Shown: one piece after another, positions 11,284-20,640 of the stretch
Numbering within the stretch: the stretch's first letter is position 1
How the letters are laid out: each line of letters opens with the position of its first letter
DNA from: Apiosordaria backusii
Taxonomy: Eukaryota > Ascomycota > Sordariomycetes > Sordariales > Lasiosphaeriaceae
DNA length: 64,000 nt
Direction: 5' to 3'
NCBI GenBank assembly: GCA_030549205.1
Contig: JAUKTV010000001.1
Location: forward strand, 2,852,001-2,916,000
The notes under the pieces: generated by a model
What the model was told of the DNA's origin: nothing
Seen by the model: the letters and a program-made list of their open reading frames with translations, nothing else
Database searches by the model: none
Made by a program: the position numbers and the translations under genes

Positions 11284-14200
11284 CTAACTCAACGCACCCC
11301 CCTTAAAAAGCTTCCCAATAGCCACCGCCCCCGCAAAAAGCATCATCATCTTTGGAATCGCCGCCGCGTCCGGCCCATCTTTTATCCCTATCCCTTGATG
11401 TCGTCCCTTTCCCTCTTCTTCGTCTTTATGCTCACTAAAAATCATCTCCGACTTCGCTCTTCTGTGCCTCCTCGGCTTGTTCTTCGACCTTGTACTCGTC
11501 GCAATACTCGCCGTCTCCGACTTAGTCTCTGCCTCCACTGCCCCGGGGTGTTCGGGGCATGGTGATGGGTGGTGAGGGATGGGGTGGTCGAAGAAGCAGT
11601 GCTGGTTGAGTGGGAGGGATAGGCGCTTGGAATGGTGGCCGAGGGCGCCGCGAAGGCCGAGTTCGATGAAGCGGGATTCTGTCCGGAGGGTGCCGAGACC
11701 TAAATAGCCGGCGGTTTGAGGGCGGGAGGTGGGATGGGTGTGCTCGTAATCGTGGGGGGAGTCGAGGTGGGGGAGCTGAAGTTCGCTGAAGGGGGTGGAA
11801 GGCTCATCAAAGGAGGGGCGGAAGGTATCGACTGATCCGCGGGTTGTGAAGGAGGCGCTGTCGGAGTAGGTGTACCCTGAAGAGCAGGAGGTGGCGAAGG
11901 TGGAGGTGGAAATGCGATGGGGGTTGGGCTGGAGGGAGCTGTTGGGGATGGCGGGGGTTATCGCCGGGTGGTGTTCTTCATGGTGGTGAGGGTGAGGTTC
12001 CGGTACGGCCGTGATGTCGAAATCTTTGACGGATATTGAGGGTGGTACAACGGGAGGGCGCTGCTGCTCACCGCCGGGATGCTCCGGGGCGGGTTGGCCT
12101 TTACGGCCGAGGTCGGTGTGGTGTTTGCTTGTGGGAAGTTGGATATCTTGGGCGTTTGTCGCTGTTTCTGTTGTTTCGGTCCTCTTCACCTCTCCCGACT
12201 TTTCCGGGCTGGCCTGGACTTCGAGTTCTTCGGCGAGTGCCTTACCCCCTTCGGGCACGATGGGTTCTTCGACACGTTCGGCATCAACTATCTTCTCGGC
12301 CGCGACAGGCGAAACATCCTCGATATCGCCATTCACCTGAACCTCGAGCTCGGCAGCGAGCTGCTGTTGCTCTTCAGCAACGGTGTCGACTACGGCATTC
12401 TGGGTTTCAGTCGGCACCGCCGTCGACTTCTCGGCTTCGACATCACCACGCTCTGTGGGAAGAGATGCCGGCTCGGCAGCGAGGACGTCACCGACAACTC
12501 CGGTCTCAGACAGTCTGACTCGCTTTTCAGGGATCGCAGTCTCGGATGCTCTAACCCTCTTCTCGGGCACGAAATGATGAGGTGTCTTCACCTCGACATC
12601 TGCGAACAATCGTGCCGGTTCCGGTTGTCTGATATCAGCACCCGTCGGCAAGACTGCCGGCTCCGATGACTTGACCGCGACCTCTTCAGGGAAATCAGGG
12701 GTCTTGATCGAGGTGGAGGCAGTCTCAAGTGCCGGCTCCGAAGACTTCGCCGTCTTCTCATCTATCTTTTCGGAACCAGTCCCGGCCGCCGCAACCGAGC
12801 CATCATTGTTGAATCCATGATGGACAGCCGCAAACTTGGCCCTGAACCCACGGCCCCGACTAAGATACTCATCAATAGTGGATTCGGGATGATCAAAGTC
12901 GATATTGCTCTCGGAACCTTTGCGAATCTTCTCGGCTTCGACTCCGGAACCGCAACGCTCCTCAAGGTGCTCTCTCACACTAGAGTCCGGAAATTCAAAC
13001 TCAATGTTGCTCCCGAACCGTTTGGCAGCCCTCTCGGCCTGGACCTGGGCCCCATAGTGTTCCTGAAGAGAGTCTCGCACATCGCCTTCGGGAAACTCAA
13101 ACTCGATATTACTTCCCTCGGCTGGCTTGACGGAACCGACAACTTCAGGAATGCTCGAGGTCTGAGACTCCTCGGCAGCAGCTACGGGACCGTTAGTCTC
13201 AACCGTCTCCTTATTCTCGGAGCCGGTGACAGTACTCGGCGCCTTGGTGTTACCCGTGTTTTGAGAAGCTTTGTTTTCGGCTCCCGGATTGGGACCGTCT
13301 GCTTGGCCCGGGTGACCGTCGGGGCCAGCTTTGGTCACGTTAGACCTGTCTTTGTGTCCCACGGGCTGCCCCTCGGCGCCGGCAGCGGAACCGACTTGAT
13401 CACCGGCAGCCTGTTCGACATTTTGATTCAGAGGCTTGGTGGTATCCAAGTCTGAAGAAACAGTGGAAGGGGCAACTGGATCATCGTTCGGGGTCGGAGC
13501 CGGGTCCCGGACTTGCTTGGTGGGGAAGTCCGGACGGCGCGGGAAGGAACCGTCGGAGCCTGCATTTTTCTCGGCACCGAGGGGTTGGGGACAAAAGTCT
13601 TTCTCTGCGGTTTTTGAACTGTTTGTCTTTGACTCGAAGGAGTTGTGATTGCTGCTGCCATTGGGGGCCTTTGTTGTAAGTGGTGTTGGGTTTGATGTGG
13701 TTGGTTGAGGCTCGACGGATTTGGACATAATAAATTCGGGCCCCGGGGTTTGGCCGGGTTGCGCCACACGTTGGTCTTCTACTCGTCCGTCTCGGACTGA
13801 TGGCTCCAAGTTTCCAATATCGCCTACCGTTGGCTGCTTGCTCGGATACTCTTCGGTTGCGAGAGGAGTAGGAAGATCTCCCTGGGACTCAGCAATATCG
13901 GACTCGACCTCCACTACGGGCACTTCGGACTCGAATTCGGGGTTGTAATCGCGCAGCACAGCGTCGTTCGTGCCCGAATGTGTTCGCACATAGACGGGTG
14001 TAAACGAGAGGCTGTGTCGCGGCGACGAGTCTCTGGAGCCCAGGCTCAAGTCGGGTGTTGATGGTGCAGTCGAGTACTCGTCAAACCTCGGGCTCACGTC
14101 ACCTGTGAAAAAAGAGCTTGAGGTTTCTGACTTGACAAGCTCTTCAATGGCGGGACTGATTGCAAATTCTCTGGCATCCTCAAATGCGTCGGGAGTGTCC

Positions 14201-16662
14201 ATTTTCGCCTTTCTGGGTTCACGGGCAGCTGACCGCGATGTCTCTTGGTTTCTGTCGTCATTTTGGGATGATAATAAAAGAGCTTCGACTGCAGGCACGC
14301 TCCCTGCGGGGTGAGTTGCAGTGCTCTCTTCTACCTCGCTCGACGTCATCATAACGCCCAGGTCAATGTCGCTAGCTTGGGGCCTAACTCCTAAGGACTC
14401 TGGGAGCACCTCCAAGGGCCTTGCCTTGCTCGCCTCGAGTGAGACCGGCCGATTCCTCCCACTCCGTTTGATCTTTTCAATACCCCTGGCAAGAGCCGAT
14501 ACATCGTCGACACGAGATCGCCTGCGGAACAGAGAAAAGGACCGTTTTGAAGGCTTGGGTTCGGATGCACCAGTAGCGGGTACTCGGTCCTCAACAGTAG
14601 AGTTTTCTGCGGCAGCAGCTTTAGAGCTGCGTTCGCTTGCTGCAGAACTAGCCGGTGTGCTAGGTTGGGTGCTGCTTTTGCCAACAAACGGATCGTCGCC
14701 TAACTTGGGCTTGAGATGGTCGACTACCTTGACAGACTCTGAGGATCGGCGAGTGAGAGAGAAGATGCGCTTTACCAGTGGACGCTTTGATGGAGATGGC
14801 TGCGGTGGTGGCTGTACGTGGATCGAGATGGTTTTGGCGTGTTTTGTGGGTGAAGCGTTCGACAGCGCTGGCGAAGGTGGGAATATTTCGGGTGAGTGCT
14901 GTTCTGTTACGGAAATATCTGATGGAGCTCGCTCAAAGCGCACAGGACTTGGTGATTGCCTAGGAGTCCGTGGCTGCATCGACACGGCCGACCGCCCAGA
15001 TGTGGACGATTTCGCAGGCAATAGCAATGGCAGGGGAGTGGACGGCCGTGCAGGAGTGGATGGGCGTACGAACACCTCCTCCTCATCGATCTCGGGAATA
15101 TCGTCAATCACACATGAGTCCTCAAACACCTTGTCGATATCCAGCTGAATCCGAGCCTTGAGCCTGGAGAGAAAAGCCGCCTCCTCTTCCGACGGGGATG
15201 CGTAGTTCTCCTTGGGCATTCCACGCTTTTCATGAGCCACGATTGCCTTGTCGAGAATTAGGTGGCCTCTCTTGTGGACGTCAAGGTGAATGGAGATGTT
15301 GTGGCCTCGAATGACATCGCCAACGCCCGTTTGAATACGATCGAGAGCTGCTTGGATCGTTCGCCGCCCATACGAAGACGCAGGCCCAATTTTGAACCTC
15401 GCCGGATCCTTCAACCTCCAGTTCGAGCCCTTTAGCTCGCGAATCCTCAAGTCCAGGTCATCCATATTGCTGACCTTGGCATCTGTCTCATCTCTCGACT
15501 TGATGAGGAACTCTTCGATTTTGTCGAGAAAGCTGGTGCAGTCGCGGGCTTCGGGATCGAAAAACAAGACAAGACTGCTCTTAATGTCTCTGTGAATATG
15601 GTCGTATGAAGGCCCGAGGTTGTTGGATATCCTGAAGTCGATCTCGAGTGCCCCGTGGCACGAGTGTTGGCCGTCCTGTACTTGGCTGAGGTGGTCGTCA
15701 AATTCCCTCTTCTTTGCGTCCAGCGCGGTGTTGATGGCTTGAACCCCCTTCCATAGTAGATCCTCGCTCATGAAAAGAGTCAAAGGGGCGTCTTGTGTGC
15801 TATTAAGTGTGATCGACTTCCTCACGGCTGGCACCCGTCTTTGTGGATTTCGGCTCTGGAACGTCAGCTCGATCTTGTAGCCGGGCACAAATTCGAAGGT
15901 TTGCGTGGATTCCATGAAGCGAGCATTGGGTATGCAGAGGAGCGATAACGGTCCTTCCCGAGATGGATCCGTGATCTGATTCTCTTCCGTTTCCAGGTCC
16001 GAGGATGGGTGGTCGATCCATCTGAAATCCGGGTCGTGCCTGCGGAGGTAGAGGCCAACGATTCTGTGAGCGGCCGAGATAATCTCCTTGGTAAGTCCAA
16101 TGGTCAAGGGCTGTTTTTGGTAAGATCGATATGTCCTTTCGGCCCATTCGCCCTTGCCCCTTCTCATGATCTGAAAGGTCATTTCGAACCTTGGGGGTTT
16201 TGGCTCGTGACCCTCATCCTTGAAGGCACTGAGAGCACTTGAGTCTTTTCGAGTGATGAGTTCTTCAGAGCAACGCTCAATGCGGCGCACAAGCCCACGA
16301 CATATCCTGTTGCTGGCGTTGAAGGTAGGTGAGCTGCCATAGCTCCTGGAATACCGAGATCGGATGACGGGATCGGTGAAAAAGATTTCAACTTGGATCA
16401 CGAGGGCAGGTGTGCTTGATGACTCGGTATTTTCTTCAGCTACGGGCGATAATAAAACTTTTTCGTCCATGTCCAAAGTGCTGTGGCGCCGTGTCGGGGC
16501 GGCGTTGATGGAGTCAAGCCTGGGGAAGGCATCGCCTGCAGTGAATCGCTTTCGTAACCGTGGGGTAGGGAGATCAACAGCAAGGAGGCCATCGTCCAAA
16601 GAGGCAGAAAGTAAAGATGCTGGGGCCTGGCGGCTCTCTCTTCGCGAGTCCCACCACGCCAT
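11284..16662 (-). CDS. Large fungal protein of unknown function with three internal repeats
   Basis: A single uninterrupted frame of 1,792 codons. I do not recognise a named family. Residues 1 to about 540 look folded, with mixed strands and helices and regions such as EMTFQIMRRGKGEWAER and DVIRGHNISIHLDVHKRGH. Residues about 540-1650 are low complexity and rich in Ser, Pro, Glu and Ala, with basic patches (KRPLVKRIFSLTRRSS, KRSFSLFRRRSR) that look like phosphorylation or membrane-binding motifs. Residues about 1183-1275 hold three tandem copies beginning SNIEFEF, SNIEFEF and SNIDFDH. A further short repeat reads PEKRVR-SET twice. The C-terminus ends in a hydrophobic run (MMMLFAGAVAIGKLF) preceded by basic residues, which could anchor it in a membrane. 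Being this long without introns is notable here. Function unknown. Confidence 0.85.
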   Translation of the reverse strand: MAWWDSRRESRQAPASLLSASLDDGLLAVDLPTPRLRKRFTAGDAFPRLDSINAAPTRRHSTLDMDEKVLLSPVAEENTESSSTPALVIQVEIFFTDPVIRSRYSRSYGSSPTFNASNRICRGLVRRIERCSEELITRKDSSALSAFKDEGHEPKPPRFEMTFQIMRRGKGEWAERTYRSYQKQPLTIGLTKEIISAAHRIVGLYLRRHDPDFRWIDHPSSDLETEENQITDPSREGPLSLLCIPNARFMESTQTFEFVPGYKIELTFQSRNPQRRVPAVRKSITLNSTQDAPLTLFMSEDLLWKGVQAINTALDAKKREFDDHLSQVQDGQHSCHGALEIDFRISNNLGPSYDHIHRDIKSSLVLFFDPEARDCTSFLDKIEEFLIKSRDETDAKVSNMDDLDLRIRELKGSNWRLKDPARFKIGPASSYGRRTIQAALDRIQTGVGDVIRGHNISIHLDVHKRGHLILDKAIVAHEKRGMPKENYASPSEEEAAFLSRLKARIQLDIDKVFEDSCVIDDIPEIDEEEVFVRPSTPARPSTPLPLLLPAKSSTSGRSAVSMQPRTPRQSPSPVRFERAPSDISVTEQHSPEIFPPSPALSNASPTKHAKTISIHVQPPPQPSPSKRPLVKRIFSLTRRSSESVKVVDHLKPKLGDDPFVGKSSTQPSTPASSAASERSSKAAAAENSTVEDRVPATGASEPKPSKRSFSLFRRRSRVDDVSALARGIEKIKRSGRNRPVSLEASKARPLEVLPESLGVRPQASDIDLGVMMTSSEVEESTATHPAGSVPAVEALLLSSQNDDRNQETSRSAAREPRKAKMDTPDAFEDAREFAISPAIEELVKSETSSSFFTGDVSPRFDEYSTAPSTPDLSLGSRDSSPRHSLSFTPVYVRTHSGTNDAVLRDYNPEFESEVPVVEVESDIAESQGDLPTPLATEEYPSKQPTVGDIGNLEPSVRDGRVEDQRVAQPGQTPGPEFIMSKSVEPQPTTSNPTPLTTKAPNGSSNHNSFESKTNSSKTAEKDFCPQPLGAEKNAGSDGSFPRRPDFPTKQVRDPAPTPNDDPVAPSTVSSDLDTTKPLNQNVEQAAGDQVGSAAGAEGQPVGHKDRSNVTKAGPDGHPGQADGPNPGAENKASQNTGNTKAPSTVTGSENKETVETNGPVAAAEESQTSSIPEVVGSVKPAEGSNIEFEFPEGDVRDSLQEHYGAQVQAERAAKRFGSNIEFEFPDSSVREHLEERCGSGVEAEKIRKGSESNIDFDHPESTIDEYLSRGRGFRAKFAAVHHGFNNDGSVAAAGTGSEKIDEKTAKSSEPALETASTSIKTPDFPEEVAVKSSEPAVLPTGADIRQPEPARLFADVEVKTPHHFVPEKRVRASETAIPEKRVRLSETGVVGDVLAAEPASLPTERGDVEAEKSTAVPTETQNAVVDTVAEEQQQLAAELEVQVNGDIEDVSPVAAEKIVDAERVEEPIVPEGGKALAEELEVQASPEKSGEVKRTETTETATNAQDIQLPTSKHHTDLGRKGQPAPEHPGGEQQRPPVVPPSISVKDFDITAVPEPHPHHHEEHHPAITPAIPNSSLQPNPHRISTSTFATSCSSGYTYSDSASFTTRGSVDTFRPSFDEPSTPFSELQLPHLDSPHDYEHTHPTSRPQTAGYLGLGTLRTESRFIELGLRGALGHHSKRLSLPLNQHCFFDHPIPHHPSPCPEHPGAVEAETKSETASIATSTRSKNKPRRHRRAKSEMIFSEHKDEEEGKGRHQGIGIKDGPDAAAIPKMMMLFAGAVAIGKLFKGGALS

Positions 16663-19244
16663 TGCCGAAGAACAGGAACGTGGGGATTTTTCTCCACTAC
16701 CGCGGGTGGATCCTTGCGACGGAGGGGTTCGTGATGAGATGACAGAAGAAGCTGGCTGGGTTCTCGAAGCACAGTGCAGCGCATACGCCTAGGGAACCAT
16801 GGTTGTGTCTGTGTCTGTTGCTTGCTAATCGTGAGGGCGTGAAAATAATGAGCAGTTTCAAGGCGCAAATGATGGATGTAAGACAGACCAAAGGAATGAA
16901 CGAGATGATTGTGATTATCTTTGCTGCTGCGTGTTATCATATGCCCCTCTTTTTGCGAGAATAAAACCGGCGTCGACACATGTTCCCTTCTCTCTCTCTC
17001 TCCAACCTACAACCTACATATGCAATGCGTCTGGGATAAGACGACCTGCAGCCCAAGCGTGCGCCCAGCCAGCCCAGCAATGTGGGAGAGCTCGGAAACA
17101 GGGCTGGGAAAAATGTACTCAAACCTGGCGACCATGCATCAGGACCAGAAAGCGCTGACCGTTTGTGGCCTGACACGTCGTCGCAAACCATAATCGACGA
17201 AGAGGAACCAACCCATTGGGAGCGCCATTGCGATTGCTTGCATGCGATGACATCGGGATTCTGCTTGGGGCCCTCGACAGAGTTGATGCCATTGTGCAAC
17301 ACTTCTTGGTGTAAAGCTGTCACGAATCAATTGGTCTCGCTCTTCCCGGTTCAGCCCGGCTTGCTTTATCATCATGGATGGTCAGCCAGCCTCTGTTTGG
17401 AGGCCATCCTGTGAAACATTGGGTCCAGTCAGCGTGCCACAGAGGCCAGAGCCAGAGCCAGAGCCAGAGCCAGAGGTGGTGCCTCGGGTCGTTGGGCTTG
17501 TGGCCGTTTGTCCGTAGCCGGTGCGTGATTTTGCATGACACTATGAGATAGCATCAAGCAATTGGCGATGTGTCGATGGCATCTTTTCCCACGTTACGTA
17601 TCATTCGGCACAACTGTGCATGTTGGAGTAAGCTCCCAATCGCGGCGGGGCTAAAATTCTGAAATCCGATCAGCGGGGTATCCGGACCCGCTAAAACTCG
17701 GCACCGCAGCCGCGGTTGTGGGGCATTCTGCGAAGCCGGGTGCGCCAGAGCCAAAGGGGAAAGGCACCAGCAAACGCCGCACAAGGGTGTTCAGCTTTTT
17801 TGCAGGGTGGCTGCATATTGGTTATCAGATGCTTATCAGGCTTCTTGTTCCTCTTGTCCTTCCTGTCTCTTGAAGATGGGTTTGACCCTGAAAGTTGATC
17901 AATCTTTTGTCAGACACCAAACTGGAGACTTTGGCGAGGTCAATTGCACTTTGTTTACATCTGTACGATCTGGTCCCGCAAAATATGTCGCTGTTGTCTA
18001 GCTGCTGCTTAGCTGGACACGTGGGGGTTGCCGCGGCCGTTGGGATGCTTCCGCTGTGGAGTCTTGCTGCTTACTTTAACCTCAGCTTGACAACGACCAC
18101 AACCTGACGGCTTTTAAATGTGTTCTGGAACTCTTGGAGGCTCCATTGGGTTTTTGTTGTCTTTGAGGGATAAAACACTCCGTCTATGTTTTTCTCCTCT
18201 TGCCTACCGGCACTGCAACGAGAGTCTACAAGCGGTCTGCAAGGCCGTAAAGGGCATGATAAACGAACGAGCCCAACGAAAAAGTGAGGATCCTTTCAAT
18301 GCTATGCTAAGGGTCCGATGCACTCCGGTCTAGATAAATACGTCAAGGAGCTCATTAAATATGCAATGCTATGGGCGCATAATTGTTTGTTCAAGGCTGG
18401 GCAGCATAAATAGGGGTGAGTGTACATTTACACTAACCTTCCTTCGCACTTAACATAACACCAAAGATATCTGCAAGATCATAGATTGATATTCCGAGCT
18501 CGAAAACACCAAATCATCACCGGCCAACCCTAGGGGCGGCCATTTACAGAAATACAACGGTCTGTTTACAATTGAAGGGGGCCATCTAGCAACCACGAGC
18601 GAGAGCAGCCCCAGCACCCGACATCAACGCAGTTCTGGTCAAGGGCAACTTGTCACAGTATATACGCTCCGCTGTCTCTACTTTTTCCGGCGAGATATCC
18701 TCACGGTATATAGGTATGATCGATCTCTCTCGGGTAGTGTACCACTTCGTGGTTAGTCCATGGGCGGCGCCTACGAACCCCTGAGGCAGGTGGTCATGCG
18801 AGGATCGAATGACGATACGTTTCGCTTTGCCTGTGGGCTTAAGCCGAATTCACATCATCACCTTTTGCTGTATAAACAAGTTCGAAACCGAAACATGTAC
18901 TACTCAACCGGGACTCAAGTTACCAAGGAACAACTTCACTCTGGCAGCCCAGCACCAGCTTTCGTGTTGCTCTTGTTTAGTGAATTACTTCTCTCTTTCC
19001 CTCGACCATAACCATTACAGACGGTGTGCATACATTGCTCTTCTACAATACCTAAGTGACGGAAGCGTCCACCCTAAACATGTACCCGCTCGCAAGGTTC
19101 GTTTAGACCTCTTTTTCGCCACCATCAACGATTATGACGAGCCAAAATGAGAAAGCTAAACTGGTTCGTACATCTCGTAGACTGTGATGGATTAAGACTG
19201 TCAAATCATGTAAACGCCTCTCTCTGGACTCCCGGTTCCCGCAG
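16663..19244. other. Long intergenic stretch; no supported gene
   Basis: About 2.6 kb. The first part is the promoter of the large minus-strand gene. Many 60-110 codon frames exist on both strands, none convincing. A hexamer microsatellite lies at 17445-17474. The part from 18300 to 19100 is AT-rich with TATAAA-like boxes (for example near 18718). Confidence 0.5.
17445..17474 (+). repeat. GCCAGA hexamer microsatellite, five copies
   Basis: Five perfect head-to-tail copies of GCCAGA in non-coding sequence. I see no link to a gene. Confidence 0.9.
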
Positions 19245-19681
19245 ATGGGAGTTGCGGTCAAGGCCTCAACTACTGCGGTCGTTCTCTCGTCAACATGGGT
19301 ATGCCTCGGCAGACCCTTCGTGTCTCATTAATGGCTAACAGATAGAACATCCCAGACTGGCCCCGCAGCAAAATCATTGACAGATGCATCGAGAGAGACC
19401 CGAGTGGACCAATTCCGACAATTTGGGCTATACTGTCCTTCTCTGCGGAAAAGGAAGCAGACTCGCCTTCGCTGAGAACTGCGCTTCTCTGGCTACTTGC
19501 CGTTATGGTGGTTCTAGGTATAATGACTACTGCAGTTAAATATCAAGCGAAGAGACGGCTGAATAGGGGTGATGGGATGGTGAACAAATCTGAGCGGTGG
19601 ACAGAGATGTCACGAATCATCGCTAGCTTTCAACTTCAAATTCAAACATTTAAGTCTTTCTCTACATCCTTTTTCCACTGA
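19245..19681 (+). CDS. Possible small single-pass membrane protein
   Basis: Model: exon 1 19245-19298 (18 codons), a 47-nt intron from GTATGC to GATAG, exon 2 19346-19681, giving 129 residues. Exon 2 is open for 111 codons and includes a clear membrane span (TALLWLLAVMVVLGIMTTAV) followed by a basic stretch (KYQAKRRLNR), so the C-terminus would face the cytosol. The first exon is weak: the ATG at 19245 is simply the first one in frame after a stop, and more exons may lie upstream. I do not recognise a family. It could also be a chance frame. Confidence 0.33.
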
Positions 19682-20010
19682 CATCTTTTCCCCCACCGGA
19701 TCACACGGAATCTGTATGTGAATGGAACCAAGAAACAAAACGCATATTATGCAAGATGCCTTTCTGCAGCGGGACAGACATGCCCAACTCCACGTTCCCG
19801 TTCAAAGCCTCCGTTTGCATGTTTGCCTCTGGTCTTTCCAGAACCCCAACCAATCTCCCTCTCGAGAACTCTAATCTCGACCCAAACTCCACCCCGAGGT
19901 CGACTTCAAACTCCCCTAGATCAATCATTGGGATCTCTTCCACCACAAGCACTCGTCCTCAGCCAAACCCGGCCAGCAGCACCCACCACATCTCCCACGT
20001 CAGCACCACC
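19682..20010. other. Upstream region of the 119-residue protein gene
   Basis: The frame of the downstream gene stays open back to an ATG at 19756, so part of this stretch could code for an N-terminal extension, but its Ser/Thr/Pro-rich text and the strong ATG context at 20011 argue against it. Confidence 0.5.
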
Positions 20011-20456
20011 ATGGCCCGCAAAAACCGAAACAAAAACAAAAACAACATCGTCGCCCGCTTCGACCGCTACTTCGGCGAGGGCAACCTCGAAGACTGGCAG
20101 CGTCTCTGCTCCGACATCTTTGAGGACTGGGAGCTCGCAACCCGCGACATCACCAGCAAGACAAAGTGCCGAAAGGTGAGTCCTCTACCTACCGTGCGCA
20201 CAAGAAACCCCCTGCCGCCCCGCCCCGGGCTTGATATCTGACAGACAAACAACCAAACAAGCTCCTCAAGACGGTGTTTGTTAATATTCGCGATCTTCTC
20301 GACGCTGTTGAATCGAGCCCGAAGAGAAAACCGCAACGCTTCGGAAGTCACGCTGCGCTGAAGGATTATACGAAGCAGACGAGACGGTTCTACCCCAAGG
20401 AAAAAGTGAAGGATGAACTGGGGCCTGCGAGGGCTTTGTTGAGGAGGATCCTGTAG
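20011..20456 (+). CDS. Small conserved-looking basic protein, function unknown
   Basis: Two exons: 20011-20175 and 20262-20456, separated by an 86-nt intron (AAG/GTGAGT to AACAAG), giving 119 residues. The start is chosen for its strong context CACCACCATGGCC; the frame is open further upstream to 19756, but that part is low-complexity Ser/Thr/Pro text. The N-terminus is a KN-rich basic run, then FDRYFGEGNLEDWQRLC, and the C-terminal part is rich in Lys and Arg. The sentence-like, non-repetitive sequence across a clean splice supports a real gene, and such small proteins are common in Sordariomycetes. No function can be given. It converges on UTP18, with only 184 nt between stop codons. Confidence 0.72.
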
Positions 20457-20640
20457 TCTATCGATGTGTGCGGTGGCCTGAGGGGGGCCTGTCAAAGAAC
20501 GACCTCTGGATGTAAAATAGGGATATTGGGCGAAAATATCCATGACAGAAAAGCGTTGTAGCTGGAATCATTGGATATCTAACTTCTATTCCCATTTTAT
20601 TAACCGCTTACTGCTCCCAAACATTTCCATTGACATGTGC

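Noticed and set aside
18760..19011. 83-codon plus-strand frame with hydrophobic C-terminus
   Set aside because: No support beyond an ATG; AT-rich surroundings and no link to the exon at 19346.
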